A stretch of DNA of 64,000 bases from Molanna angustata. Taxonomy: Eukaryota; Arthropoda; Insecta; Trichoptera; Molannidae. The notes under the pieces are model-generated. The model had not been told where the DNA came from, did not search any database, and saw nothing but the letters and a program-made list of their open reading frames with translations. Shown here in pieces: positions 33,376 to 45,420 of this stretch (position 1 is the stretch's first letter; every line of letters begins with the position of its first letter). The translations under genes and the position numbers were made by a program. The DNA lies in NCBI GenBank assembly GCA_963576475.1, contig OY754980.1, positions 3,219,306-3,283,305 of the forward strand. The letters are read 5' to 3'.

Positions 33376-34488
33376 ATAAAAATATTAGGTACAACAGTAA
33401 ATAAAACTTTCGTCATTAATTTATCCACAAATTAAATCAACATGATCAAAATAATATCAACTAGTAAAAATAAATCATGTATAAAAACATTGTATTATTA
33501 AATTGCATAATTAATTAAGATTTGTTTAGTATTGTTGTACAGATAATACCTTAGGTACCTTCAAGTATTTTTTGTATCAAAATGAACTAATAAACTGCTA
33601 TAATAATACACTGAATATTATTTTATTAACAATTGTTACAATTTGCCAGGTTGGTTTTTTTTTCAGTGTGAAAAATCATAGTTGGGTAATATTTTTTTTT
33701 AAATTCACAACCCGGGCCATAATTATTTTTTTTCCGCCAAAAAAAAGGTTTTATTATTATTTTGGATTGTGATCAACAGCTGAGATATTCAAGATTGTAA
33801 AACATAAATTAGAATTCCAAAATATTGAAATTTGTAAATATGGCACTCGAAAAACCAATATAAGGCGGAGATTTTCGGGCACTTTGTAAAAGTGGCAATA
33901 TCTCAAAAACTAAGGCATTTTTACTAAGGTCATATTTGCATATTCTGGCGAGCCATGAGTTGGTATAACAGCCCTTAAAAGGAATACGTTGACCTATGGG
34001 ACACCCTGTATAATATTATTTTCAGATGGATCTGTGGCTGAACAGCTAGTATTTATTTTCTTATAAAAAGGAAACAAATTAGAAGTTCATGTTCTTATTT
34101 CAAAATCACATTCGTTCTTTAAAAAAAATGGGCTCCATAATTCCTTGAGACAGCACTATAACTGAAATGAATAAATGAATTGAATATCTTTGAAGGTACA
34201 ATACATACCAATAGTTTTGACAATACATAATATACTCACAACCCATCCATACACACAATAAGGGTGTTATCATGAATATATTAAACATATTGACAGACTT
34301 CCTGTAAACAATAATTTATATCATAAATAAATAAAAACTTAATCTTAACAAATGACTTCTGAACTTTGCACAATGAAATATTATATCTCTAACAAATTGT
34401 AACTAATTATATTATCATTATTACACAAGATATGTAGATTGAAATATTAGTGAAAATTCGTATTGATAATAATTTATACTGTTCTAAA
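33376..34488. other. no gene; scattered transposon ends
   Basis: A TTTTTTTTTCAGTGTG at 33655 matches the right terminus of the CACTGAAAA MITEs, and TATGGGACACCCTGTATA at 33997-34014 is a phrase common at insect DNA-transposon ends. Neither has a partner end that I could place. Confidence 0.35.
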
Positions 34489-35371
34489 TACGATAGCCGA
34501 AGAATATCTGGAAAAGAAAAGCCCATTATATATTGCTTTATTGGACATGGAAAAGGCATTCGATAAAGTGCCAAGAGATGTGATATGGTGGAGTCTCCTG
34601 AAAATAAATATAGGTACCTGAGAAGAATATACATTGATATGTACGCACAAGTGAAGGCTGAAATAAGAACCCCAGCAGGAACCACTAGACCAACCGCAGT
34701 TGCAGAGGGGGTACACCAGGGATCCGTACTTAGCCCATTCCTATTCTGTCTGGTGCTGGACGCGATAACGGAGGATGCGCAAATGCAGTAACTATGGACT
34801 TTTATATACGCTGACGACATAGCAATCCGCACCGAAGACATGGACTCCCTACAGCAAGCCCTTCTGGCGTGGAAATACCAGTTACAGAAAGGAGGCCTGG
34901 TGCTGAGTGTGAGCAAAACACAGTTTATGGCTTGCAATGTTCCCCAAACAGACACTGACCCGATTACAATTGATGGGCAGCAAGTCACAAGATGTGATAA
35001 ATACAAGTACCTCGGGAACATGATACATGAGTCAGGAAGCCTGGAAACAAACATTCAGCACCGTATTACCGTATACCGAGAGAAGTGACTGGAGTAATCT
35101 GTGACAAGCGAATGCCAGTGAAGATGAAAGGCCAGTGAAGCGAATGCCAGTGAAGATGACATATGGTAGCGAGACCTGGACCGTCACTCGAAGACAAGTT
35201 CAGTCAGTGCAAACAGCCGAGATGAAGATGCTTAGGTGGAAGTGCGGCGTCACGAGAAGAGATAAAATACGAAATGAATATAAAAGAGGTAGCCTGGGTG
35301 TACGCGATGTATCCGATAAGCTTTTGGAGAATTGGCTGAGGTGGTTCGAGCATATCCTTAGAAAACCTTAG
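34489..35371 (+). pseudogene. LINE reverse transcriptase, broken
   Basis: The RT A block is present (PLYIALLDMEKAFDKVPRDV, 34525-34585), then after a frame change AVAEGVHQGSVLSPFLFCLVLDA (motif B, 34695-34760), a stop, and the catalytic ADD at 34812 (YADDIAIRTEDM). KYKYLGNMIHESGSL follows, then another frame change and MTYGSETWTVTRRQ with KIRNEYKRGSLGV to 35371. At least two frameshifts and one nonsense codon show it is dead. A duplicated AATGCCAGTGAAGATGA (35111 and 35142) marks a small internal tandem duplication. Confidence 0.85.
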
Positions 35372-35639
35372 TCACGTGACAACTGTCACTTCCATACAGT
35401 GAGTTATCTTTTCTTGTTTCTTTTCTTGAGCTAAATGACACGTTGTCTAGGGGGGCTGGTAAGAAAATAGAGAGATATCTCAATCATAATACGAATGGGC
35501 AAAACTGCAGATGATGACAAGAAAAGCGCGGAAATATTTTTCGAATGAGACATGAATACTTCGATTCTCTCCACACAATACATATACAATTTACAATTTG
35601 AAGGACTGTTCTTCCCCCACCACCACCCGTTCTGCTTAT

Positions 35640-36000
35640 GGGGACTAATAAGCGGGGGCGTGTCTAGAACCTTCGGACTAGGCAACCCTGAAAGAAAATT
35701 TAGAAATGTCGAAAATCAAATGTTTTTTTAGCATCATTGTTCATTCCAGTAGCCATGAAAAATATTTTTTAAATAACATCGTTAATAATATTAACTTTTG
35801 TGGCCCAGTAAAACACCGTATCTACATACGGTGCAAATTTTAATTTTAGTATGGTTGCAATAAAACAAATATTAGTTCTTGAATTTAACATATTATAATC
35901 ATAGACAAGCCAAGATTTTCGGCTTCTATGAGCAATTCCGCTTCTGCTAATAAGCCCCCTTGCAAAACTCTGAAAGAACATATGAAGAGTCCGGAGAACT
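35640..36000 (-). repeat. repeat family D, copy 1
   Basis: Inverse counterpart of 39180-39480: shared phrases include GCCAAGATTTTCGGCTTCTA, the CCGTATCTACATACGGTGC-like segment, CATGAAAAATA and CTAGAACCTTCGGA. Boundaries approximate; no coding signal. Confidence 0.5.
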
Positions 36001-36045
36001 CTAAAACCTTGCAGATACTGCACTTAATGTGCCAACGAGAGCTAA

Positions 36046-36310
36046 TCATGTGGAAACAACTGGCTCACCGCTCAGTGATAGTGAAGATAAGAATGCACCG
36101 AATTTAAGACAGAAAGTCTTGAAAGCCCTAAAGTTGCTCTTCGTGGCTACAAGGTCCGCATGTCCAATGGGTCCAAAGAAATTCTCTCGGACATCGTCGT
36201 AGAGTTCTCGTCGGAAAGTTGACACGGAGAAGTTAGTGCATTCCCGTAGGATATGCTCAGAAGTCTGTTCAGGGTTATCATGAAGCTGACATGAGGACGA
36301 ATCGGATAAG
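36046..36310 (-). pseudogene. R1-clade LINE ORF2 C-terminus
   Basis: The minus strand encodes a cysteine-histidine block (CQLHDNPEQTSEHILREC, lacking one of the usual Cys) followed by GPIGHADLVATKSNFRAFK and a stop at 36046. This matches the order of the intact R1-like element here (DQTSDHILWEC ... GPIGHADLVISKNNYKAFK, 56160-56320), so the family assignment rests on internal comparison. Only about 85 codons remain. Confidence 0.8.
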
Positions 36311-36984
36311 TGAAAACAAATCGGATAAGTATTATAAGGCGGTGCATCACAGCATATTTCTAGTCAACTTATTTGTCCATTAAAAGAGGAGATATATGAA
36401 AGAATGGTTCCCTCTGTGTTTTAATGTGGGAACCGCTATAATTTGATTAGCCCAGGGCAGTCACACTTGAGACACGATAAAGGCACGTGTGCCCGGTAAT
36501 AACAACGAGGGGAATTACATTTTACATACATCTACCACCACACTATAAATAAACGATTATATTTTAATGAACATTTCAATTTGATTAAAGTTGTAAGTCT
36601 CTAGTAATCTTTTGTGAGTGTTATCAAAAACTATCAATTAATTATCGAGTAGGTATAAAAAAGTAAAAAGAAAAATTTCATAGAACAAAATGAAGATGTT
36701 TTAATAATAAGCAAAATATAATAATTTCAAGAAAGAAAATAACATTTCTATGGTTATACAAAGCATTCATAAGGTTTAGATAGGTACATTTTTATTTTTC
36801 TCAATTTTCTATATTAATTTTAATTTGTTCATTTTGGAAATTATTATTATATATGTACCTACATATTCTACATAATATGTACATATGTATTTACACACAT
36901 TTTAACGAACATTTAATTACATTGTTATTTTATTTAAATATCTGTTTATATGATTTTTATAGAATTTATTGGGTACAGACGGGG

Positions 36985-37345
36985 AATCAATATTTGCGTG
37001 TCCGGAAAATTGACCGCACGCCCTTTTTATCGACAATTGATCGTAGTGACAATTCACCGCGGGGACAATTGACCGTGGGGACAGTTGACCGTACACTGAA
37101 AAAAAAAATGTTAATAGTAACAAAATTTCATGTTAAAATTAACCAAACTATAGTGACTACAAAACATTTGGTTTGTGCAACTAAACGTTTTGTGCACACA
37201 GCCAAACAGTACAGTCATAAATAGAACCTTTATTACTGATAACAAAGGTTTGGTTAAAACGCAGCTAACCAGTTCGGTTGTCATACTATTTTTTTCAGTG
37301 TACGGACAATTGTCCATTAATTCACCGTGCGGAAGTATCAGAAAT
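36985..37345. repeat. ~17-bp minisatellite GGACAATTGACCGTGG, split by a MITE
   Basis: Units of the form GACAATTGACCGTGGGG recur from 37000 to 37092 and resume after the MITE (GGACAATTGTCC, TTCACCGTGCGG to 37333). The array thus pre-dates the insertion. Confidence 0.7.
37094..37303. mobile_element. 210-bp MITE with TA target duplication
   Basis: Ends CACTGAAAAAAAA and TTTTTTTCAGTG are inverted and flanked by TA on both sides (CCG-TA ... TA-CGG), inserted into a minisatellite unit. The interior repeats AACCAAACTATAG / AACAAAGGTTTGG motifs. The clean flanks make this the best defined member of the CACTGAAAA family in the window. Confidence 0.75.
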
Positions 37346-37750
37346 TACTTCATCATTTCCTTTTTTTGTAAAAGTTTAGAAATTGCGTCTTCGTGCTTAT
37401 TTTAAAAAGTAAGTAGTTATTAGCAAGTTCAAATTTGCTACATTTTGAGATTTAACGAGTCATTTTTTGACTTTTCAAGATGGATATCGAATTATACTAG
37501 TCAAAAGGTGTAGATTTCGATATAATTTAAATTGTATATCGAGTTCTAATTTGCTAAATTTTGAGATTTCAGAAGACGCTTGTTTTTAAACTTCTTGTTC
37601 TTTTTTCCACCTGTTTGGCATGTGATGATATTTGGCTAACGAGGCAGTCATACTCAGCTGCGGAGATACGCAGGCATAGAGCAGAGGAGCGGAGGACATT
37701 CAGAGAGGCTCCCCGTGTTGTGCCGGTGAGTTTTCTCAGGATATAACTAA

Positions 37751-38828
37751 GGCCCAGAATCATAAACATGAGATGAGTCAGGTCTCAATAGTGCCTCAGG
37801 AGAGCATTGCTCAAGGCTTTCTTAGCTGAGTAGGTTTTTCGGTAAACATAGTCCAAAATCTGACGTATCTGAGCTGAGATAACGACTCAAACTCAGTTGA
37901 GTTTGATAGTTCTCAAACTGTAGGAATTTCATAAGTTTTCAGCAATTATTTTGAAATTTATGGTTACTTTTTTAAATTTGTCTTTGAAATCCCTATCTAC
38001 TCTCTTCAATCTATGAATTAAAACTGTCATTTGAGTTCAAAACATCTGCTTGCTTCTTTCGCGTTTTGTTTATTTTTATAATAATAATTAATAATGAATG
38101 CTAAAAGGAATACTGCATATGATTAATATTTTTTAATGGAATTATCGGGGATGAAAATTACTATTGTAGAAAATAAGAAAATATATCAGCCCTTAATTAG
38201 CAAAAACAGGATGCTTGGGAGTGGATCGCCGAGCAATTTCTGTACTATAGAATCTCAGGGCTATCAATATTTGAATTTCAGGCGTTATAGGCATATAGGC
38301 ATGCCTCTGTTGTTGATTTTTCGCAATCCATCGTGAATAAGCGGCAATATGGCAGTGAGGACAGTTTCTCTATAAAATCTGTAGCGCTTTTTAAATTCAC
38401 AGTTTTCATAAAATTCGATAGGGTTTATCATATTTCGAATATAACATTTGCGGCGTCTCATTCGCCTTGCGGCAAATGATTCATCGGGAAAATTAATCAC
38501 ATCTGTATTCCCAATATTGTCAATATCTTGCAAAAACTCAAATATATCAGACATGTTTAATGAAGATAATTTTATATTCACCACAAAAATAATATCTCGA
38601 AATTCACCAGTTTTTATCTCGAATAAAAATTAAAATAGAACTAGGTTTGTAAACGATTTTGACAGTTCAAAGCATGCTCAGCGTCTAAAGTCACCGATTT
38701 TGGTGACTCAAACTCACGGGAGATGAGTAACGATTTTTGATGACTTCTGTGAGAAACAAAGTTCTATGATTACAAATCTGTAACTCAAACTCATCTAAGT
38801 ACCTTTTTTGCGACTATGATTCTGGGCC
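37751..38828. mobile_element. PIF/Harbinger-like element, 1,078 bp
   Basis: Terminal inverted repeats GGCCCAGAATCATA (37751) and TATGATTCTGGGCC (38828) are exact complements. Flanking trinucleotides are TAA and TCA, close to the TWA duplication of the superfamily. The inside carries a transposase N-terminal remnant on the minus strand. It is too short to be autonomous. Confidence 0.75.
38200..38584 (-). pseudogene. Harbinger transposase N-terminal remnant
   Basis: Open from ATG 38584 for 99 codons: a short acidic start, MRRRKCYIRNMINP, then FKKRYRFYRETVLTAILPL and LRKINNRGMPI, the HARBI1-type N-terminal helix-rich region. After a frame change the next block (EIQILIALRFYSTEIA) is still readable near 38270. 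The DDE catalytic part is absent, so no activity is expected. Confidence 0.75.
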
Positions 38829-39179
38829 TCAGTCTATATGTATATTGAGATAAAAAAAATGTCAACACTGAAAAATACTTACCATGTGGACTCCATCGAT
38901 ATTTGTTTTAATTTTTGTTGTATATCTCAAGTATTACAATATGTGCATATGTTTCGTATAGGTATTTTTTATTATGATATATTATGTGTAAGTGCAATAT
39001 AAATTTAGTTTTCCTTTGGAAAGGATTACAATGCCTGAAAGTTTTTTTATTGAGTACAATTTTACTGTACATATATGTATGTAAATTATTTAAATGAAAA
39101 TCAATTTACCAGAATGTGAGAGCAATAGCCTGAAAACTAATCACCTCTAAGTTTATGCATTATATACCTTACAAGCAGT

Positions 39180-39480
39180 AGCGGAATTGCTTATAGAAGC
39201 CGAAAATCTTGGCTTGCCTAGAAATATTATGATAAATTCAAGACCTAATAATTTTTTTATTGTTTTACTGCAACAATACTACAAGATTGAAAAAATTGTA
39301 CCGTGTGTGGATACGATGCTTTACAGAGCCACAAGTGTAAATATTATTTTGGCATGTGATTGGCAAGTATTTTTCATGGCCACTAGTACGAACAACGATA
39401 CTAAAAATATAAGATTTTGGATAATTCCCAATTTCCCTTCAGGGTTTGCGTAATCCGAAGATTCTAGGCACGCCCATGCT
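39180..39480 (+). repeat. repeat family D, copy 2
   Basis: GAAGCCGAAAATCTTGGCTTG, GTACCGTGTGTGGATACGATG and CCGAAGATTCTAGGCACGCCC correspond inversely to 35640-36000. An 88-codon frame through it is not matched in the other copy. Confidence 0.5.
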
Positions 39481-40122
39481 TACAAGCTGGCGAATAACAG
39501 AGATACATATGTGGAGAGATAGTAAACTTGGTGCAAACCAATCCTAGGATTGTCATCCAGAAGAAAGGATAAAAAAATAATCGTACCGACGTAATGCGCT
39601 ATACGCTAGCTACATATATGTACATACAGTATACACAATAAAACATCGACGAACCTTGTCTTTAAGGGACCATCGCACCGGTTCAAATTCATTCGTTTTA
39701 AAACAATTTGTTAAATAAGGTGGTTAAATCGTTGATCAGGAATATTTCCCACCCCTTGTGGTATGGACATGTGCTACATATAGCTACATTATTAAAGGGT
39801 GGCGTGTGGTATGTCACGTGCTGATGAGAAGCAGATGATATAATCAATGCTTTCACGATATAAATATATTTCATATAATGATTGACAGCTCACCAAACAC
39901 CATATAATTATATTGCACAATAATATCGGGGAGAACCTAACACATCCTATATTGAGAATAACCCATATTTTTGATCTCCACTAATAATATGGAATAATTA
40001 AGGGTCCAAAGTTATCTTGGAAACCGCGTGTATCAAGCGGATTTAACTAATGAAGAAACTAAAGATGTAACACATTTCGGTATAAGAAAATATGGAATAA
40101 TTGAGAATCATCTTCTTCTTCT
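39481..40122. other. no gene; one LINE scrap
   Basis: 39487-39520 (CTGGCGAATAACAGAGATAC..GTGGAGAGAT) resembles the RTE terminal block at 49415-49440 (GCGGACAACAGAGATATGTG). The rest shows nothing recognisable. Confidence 0.4.
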
Positions 40123-40480
40123 TCAGCCTGTTTTTATCCATTCTTGGACATAGGCCTCCCCCTTGATCCTCCACAACTCCCTGTCTTGGGCACACTGCAT
40201 CCATCTCCCTCCGGCACATTTCTTGATGTCATCAGACCACCTTGCCTGGGGTCTGCCGACACCTCTTCGGCTTGTTCTCGGTCGCCATTCCACGATCTTT
40301 TTGGTCCATCGTGAATCCTGGCATCTGGCAATATGCCCAGCCCAGCTCCACTTAAGGCCAGCGACCCTTTCCGCTACATCGGCTACTTTGGTTCTTTGTC
40401 TTATCATGACATTCTGAATTTTGTCCCTTATTGAAATACCCAGCAACTTTCTCTCCATAGCTCTCTGTGTCACTAACTGG
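40123..40480 (-). pseudogene. RTE-like ORF2 C-terminus
   Basis: A 116-codon minus-strand frame: TQRAMERKLLGISIRDKIQN, RQRTKVADVAERVAGLKW, WAGHIARCQDSRW, GVGRPQARWSDDIKKCAG and YVQEWIKTG at its end. The same blocks in the same order end the RTE at 51503-52495. It is uninterrupted but lacks RT and endonuclease; a plus-strand GAAGAAGAA-type tail complement lies at 40110-40125. Confidence 0.85.
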
Positions 40481-40499
40481 ATTATGTAACAAGATTAAT

Positions 40500-40745
40500 T
40501 TGTGATTTCTAGGTATTTTTTTAAGTTTTATATTTCACCATTTTCAATGTGTTAGCTATAGGACTAATTTTAACTTAATTTTAACTTATTGTATTTTTTT
40601 AAGTTTTATGTTTCACCATTTTCAATGTGTTAGCTATAGGACTAATTTTAAATTATTTTTTGCAAACTGAAAGCGCCCTTGAGGTGACCACGGTTGTCAC
40701 TAAACGGCGCTTTATAAATTGTCCTTATTATTATTATTATTATTA
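40500..40745. repeat. two-copy tandem duplication with (ATT)n end
   Basis: TTCACCATTTTCAATGTGTTAGC recurs at 40534 and 40611 (77-bp period). It is followed by a GGCGCTTTATAAATTGTCC segment and (TTA)n at 40728-40745, the style of a CR1/L2-type LINE 3' end. Confidence 0.6.
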
Positions 40746-40799
40746 ACAGCTTGTGTATTATTCGTTTTGTTAGGACCGATGTTTCCATTCCATAAGTAA

Positions 40800-41145
40800 G
40801 CACTGGGAGAATGGAGAATCATGATTACAATAAATCACAATTTTTAAGCGTATATTTTACATCTACTTATCAAAGTAGATTAATCTTTATAGTGTCCTGT
40901 CTACAGCCCAAACTGTATGTCTGATCGACTTCATATTAAAAATCATGTTAGGTATCTGGAAAGTTTACCTATAATTTGTACCTAATATGTAAGTCAATTT
41001 GTTTTCCGTAGATATCGTATGATTTCAAAATGCTCTCACGAGATTTTTAATCGAGATAATCGAGATTTTTGGGTTTGGTATGAGTTTTTATACAAATAAA
41101 AATACCTACTCTTCAAAAATGCATTCAGGGATTCAAAGGAAATAA
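40800..41145 (-). repeat. repeat family B, partial copy
   Basis: GAATCATGATTACAATAAATC, ACAGCCCAAACTGTATGTC and CAAAAATGCATTCAGGGATT are family B phrases (compare 25585-25745). Confidence 0.5.
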
Positions 41146-41445
41146 ATATTCATTCATTCATTCATACCATCACGGCATATCCCACAATGTGGGGTAACCA
41201 GCGAAAGGTGTGGGGGTGTACATTGCCTTATAAAAGGGAGCGCAACACATCTGTGTATGTCCACACACCAGTCTCGTCTCACCTAAAAGGCACTACATTC
41301 AGAATGGGTGGTGAACCTCATTGCTGAACTATGTCAGATGTTATTGTTGCCTGATGTATTTTCGATTACCCGGCTCTTACGGGACACTCGAAAACAATAA
41401 TAGAAAAGAGTGGAAGCACTATTCTAAGCCGGTGCCTCACAGCGC
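41146..41445 (+). mobile_element. repeat family C, best copy
   Basis: Starts with (TCAT)n and ACCATCACGGCATATCCC, then GGGGTAACCAGCGAAAGGTG, ACTACATTCAGAATGGGTGG, CTCTTACGGGACACTCGAAA and ends AAGCCGGTGCCTCACAGC. Four other loci share these blocks. No pol III boxes and no coding frame are visible, so I cannot say whether it is a SINE or a LINE end. Confidence 0.65.
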
Positions 41446-41654
41446 AGGAAATAAATATGGTCTGTTATATTTAGTGTGTAATTGCATATTTGTATGAAAA
41501 ATGTTCATAACTTGCATAATATAATAACTTTTGTATGGAGAAATTGAGTTACTGACTTCATATTGTTATTGTATGTGTTTCTATAGAAAAGTATGATCCC
41601 TTTTACTCTCTCTGATATCAATACACATTTTTATGGATCTGTCAGACGACAATA

Positions 41655-41740
41655 TCATTGTCTCCAGAATGTGGCAACTTGTTAAAGAGTGTGTATTTAA
41701 TTAATATTTGACATACATTGTATCTAGGTGACTTCATATT
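41655..41740 (+). repeat. headless SINE tail fragment
   Basis: CCAGAATGTGGCAACTTGTTA ... TTAATATTTGACATACA matches the tail of the SINE at 6692. Confidence 0.5.
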
Positions 41741-42454
41741 ATTGTAGTTGTATCGCAACAAACAAACGTGTGAGGTTAGCAAAATGCAGACATGTATGTA
41801 TCTATATATAAGTAGCATGTACCTATGTATATGGTAAATTATATTCCGGAAACGGATGTCTAAAAGGATGCGAGAGCAGCCTACATCCGTTCCACCGGAA
41901 GTGCTCGCGGCTCGTTATCTAATAATGTCACGTGGCGCCATCACAGTTCAAACAGCGGAGAATATCGGTATTAAAATTACTTATATATTTTAAGAGGAGC
42001 GGTCACAAAAGAACAAATTGAAAATGGATATTTTTTACTGCTCATTTTGCTCTTTAATAATGGTAATATTATAATCTTTCTTCTTCTTCCACCTTGGCCT
42101 CATGACTGATAGATGTAGGATGGTCTCTGGTAAATCGAAGAGCTTCGGTGATTAAAGGTCCATCAGGTCGGTGAGAGAGACCTCTGGAACTTTTACCTCC
42201 TCACCTCCCATTGCAACGAGTTCTTCGAGTTTATTAATTAACTTATGAAAAGTTACGAACGGTAACAATTACAAAATACAATAAATAAGATAAATACCTA
42301 TCTATAGTTACCAATATATTATTCCTGTCTCAAACACAAGTTTTTAAACTTTATTGGGACAGTACCTACTTATTTGAGAAATACTGTAATAATTTTTGTA
42401 TTATTTATGTGTTTATATTATGTATAGTAAATTATGATACACTAATTTTATAAA
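41741..42454. other. no gene; one imperfect hairpin
   Basis: TTCCGGAAACGGATGT at 41845 and ACATCCGTTCCACCGGAA at 41883 are imperfect inverted repeats, allowing a short stem. Nothing else is recognised. Confidence 0.45.
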
Positions 42455-43115
42455 ACTAGTTACATGTAACACATGAGATCCAACTGTCGATGGCGATAGT
42501 ACCTACCTATGTATAAATGAAGAATACGTACTAAACATAAACACAAATTAATAAATATTTTAAGATATTTTGTTTTTTTATATAAAACATGCACGTATGT
42601 GTGTCAGGATAGGATAGTATGGAGGTCAGTCTGCTTTTCCTACCCAGAATATGAAAACAGCATGATGGTATGTATGTATGAGTATGTTTGGTAGGTATCA
42701 AACTATTGAGTGAGATATTGTGTAGTGTATACTGCCTTACAAATTTAATTTTAATAAAAATTGTTAAAAAAGTTTGAATTTTTTTATAAAAATTGAATTT
42801 AATGACGATATCGTTTCATACAATTTGTATGACAGTAGCCTATACAATATCTACGGGGACTCAATAGTTTGATAATTAATCTCTAAACATACATACATAC
42901 CATCATGCTGTTTTCATATTCTGGGTAGGATCAAAGGACTTACTTCTATACTATCCTATCTTGACATACCTATATGCCTACATGTTTTGTATAGAAAACA
43001 AAATATCTTAAAATATTCAATAATTTTGATTTATGGGTTTATAGTTTGGTACGTATTCTTCAACTATACATACTATCGCCATCGACAGTTGGATCCATGT
43101 GTTACATGCAACAAG
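42455..43115. mobile_element. foldback/MITE family A, copy 2 (symmetrical)
   Basis: Both ends carry the same terminus in inversion: CTAGTTACATGTAACACATG with CCAACTGTCGAT at the left, ATCGACAGTTGGAT with CATGTGTTACATGCAACA at the right. The complementarity continues inward (AGGATAGGATAGTATGGAG near 42606 against ATACTATCCTATCTTGAC near 42948; CCCAGAATATGAAAACAG against CTGTTTTCATATTCTGGG). It is a true foldback, unlike copies 1 and 3, whose two ends differ. Confidence 0.75.
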
Positions 43116-43749
43116 TATTAAAAAGTTTATGTGCACAATGTTATGTAAGTACCTAAGTAATATTATTCTGTGAATTTACCAATAAAACATCGGGGGATGT
43201 GGGGTACAATATTATAAAATAAAAGTACATGAATGAATTTTGCTACGCATTGTTCTCCCATTATATATTATTAAGTGGCGTGTACAATGCGGAGGTCGCG
43301 TGGCGCATAGCACCCCCCACCCCTACCTACGTATTCCCAAAAGTGATGGGTTTTATTGTTTTTTTAACGTGCCCTATAAAAGAAATGTAAACAGTAGGTA
43401 CATCGCATCATAAAGTATTATTAGTGGTGTGCGAGGGTGGGTGAATCTTCCCAAACAGAATAACGATACAAGTAACTTCATGTACTCGGGAATCGTTTAA
43501 ACTTCAAGTTAAGTGAAATGATGTCAGCTTGAAGTTAGCCCAACACAAAACATATTTAATTAGAAAAACCTTGAATCATTATTGATTAAAAATATGTGAA
43601 ACCAGTTTCAGAATATGATTAAGGCCCTTGTATGACCTATGACCTTGGGCATACGGGATGTAGGTACATGAAATACAAATGAATATTGTATATCACCAAA
43701 TCTGTAAAATAAAATATTTTTTTGTAAAGAAAAGTTTTTTTTTATATCA
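43116..43749. other. no feature recognised
   Basis: Mixed composition, no sustained frame, no repeat end identified. Confidence 0.4.
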
Positions 43750-44235
43750 AGAATAGTATTTTTATTGATAAACTTTTTAACACCTCATTAGAGACGAAGT
43801 ACCAGGAACTATAGAAGAACCAGGAACTCGAGGCACATACAGGGCTTACGACCTGTCACCGGCTGGTTCACGTGATCACTTTTATGCGCTTGCAGAACCT
43901 TCATCAATTATGCCTTCTTATTGAGTTCTATTACCAATGTAATAACTATTTTTGAAAGTTCTATATATTTGAATAATGTGTAACAATTCACCTGAAAATA
44001 AGACATTATTAGGTACTATTGCCATATATGAAGTGATGAAGAAACCTTTTTTGTAACACCATCTATTGAGAAATTGGTTAATTTGTAAACAATGAAAGCA
44101 AGAGTCCTTATAAAGGAGTGACGGTGTCTCCACGGAATTTTTTTCTTAATATTTCAATAGAGACGAAGTTGGAATATTAAGGGTAAACCGGGAAATCAAG
44201 GCACCTACAGGGCTTACGACTTGTCATCGGCGAGT
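43750..44235. mobile_element. MITE family E, rearranged copy
   Basis: GAAGAACCAGGAACTCGAGG, CAGGGCTTACGACCTGTCA and TTCATCAATTATGCCTTCTT match the left half of the element at 59425-60020. The end portion (44150-44235) repeats the left arm in direct rather than inverted orientation. Confidence 0.6.
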
Positions 44236-45420
44236 TTACGTCTGGACAGTATTTGAAGCGTTGGAGAGGGGGTCACAGGTAGAAGTTGGCTTTCTTCGCC
44301 ATACGGGACAGCAGGCCCTGTTTCGGTGCTACTGAATCCTTGTCTTCAAATCAACAAAGGGGAACGAGTCAGGTTTATAAGAAATAAAAAAGAAATAGAA
44401 ATGCGAGTCAACTTATTGAAATTTAGAATGTACGCTACGCCTTGTGATTGGAGGACCCTGACCTAAGTTAGCCACCCTCTGCAAAGCCCTACGCAGTCAC
44501 CATATTGGCTATTCTGACGATGGATACAAATCAAAAGTAAAAATACAGTAAACAACAAAAATGGGGATTGCCAAGTGACCTGATTTGCCCCGTGTCGAGA
44601 TGTGGGGCCAAGTTCCGCTGGTAGATGGGGGCTGGCTCCTTTTACTTCGCGAACTTCGCTGGTCAGTCCGAAGGTTTTGTGTATTTCTTGATTCAGTTCT
44701 AGTTTAGTAGTTTTTTTTTTTGTTCTCCATCTTTGGCAGCTGGGCCAAACCTTTTTGTTTATTTTTTTAAATTTTAAATTTACGAACTCGTGTGCGCGGT
44801 GAAAAACTGGTGTCGTTATTCTTATATTGAAAATAAGCTGTTTTAACCACTGCCATCTATGAAAGCACGAAGAAAAATTGATTCGTCAACATAATAAATA
44901 GTATAGTTATCACCAAATATCTTGAGCCGTTTCGCCGAGAAGAGGGGGAATTTGCACGTATACCGACGAAGTAAAAAGACACGAATTTGCGCTCTGCGCA
45001 CCCGGAAGCCAGGTTCAAGTTATTTAGCGAAAATTATAATATAATAGTAATTAAAAAAGTAATGATGATACGGAGCAGGATACCTATGTTATGTTTCTGT
45101 TAATTCAAGATATTGCCAAATAAACATATTTCACAAGACCAACCTTCCAGAAACACTCGTACGAAATTTCAAGTCCCTAGGTGCCACCAAACTTCTTGAG
45201 CCTATTCTCCGTGGAGAGGGGCGGTTTGCATACATAATATAGTTAATATATACCAACCAAGCAAAAAGTTACAAATCTGCGGTCTGTGCACCCACGTGAC
45301 GGATTCAAGTTGTTTTACGACAACTATATCATACTTTCGTCACTACAGCGGACACAGACAGACAGATGCACACTTTGACAGCTGTCATACAGGCGCATTG
45401 TTTTATCATTTAAATTAATA
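44236..45420. other. degenerate duplicated repeat, no gene
   Basis: Two diverged copies of a block lie in tandem: 44930-45040 (ATCTTGAGCCGTTTCGCCGAG, GAATTTGCGCTCTGCGCACCC, TTCAAGTTATTTAGCGA) and 45190-45320 (TTCTTGAGCCTATTCTCCGTG, AAATCTGCGGTCTGTGCACCC, TTCAAGTTGTTTTACGA). No protein is recognised. Confidence 0.5.

Noticed and set aside
32887..33435. Open frames of SFIHSFIHS type
   Set aside because: Translation of an (ATTC)n microsatellite.
33997..34014. DNA-transposon terminus TATGGGACACCCTGTATA
   Set aside because: The phrase is common at insect transposon ends, but no matching inverted end or target duplication was found here.
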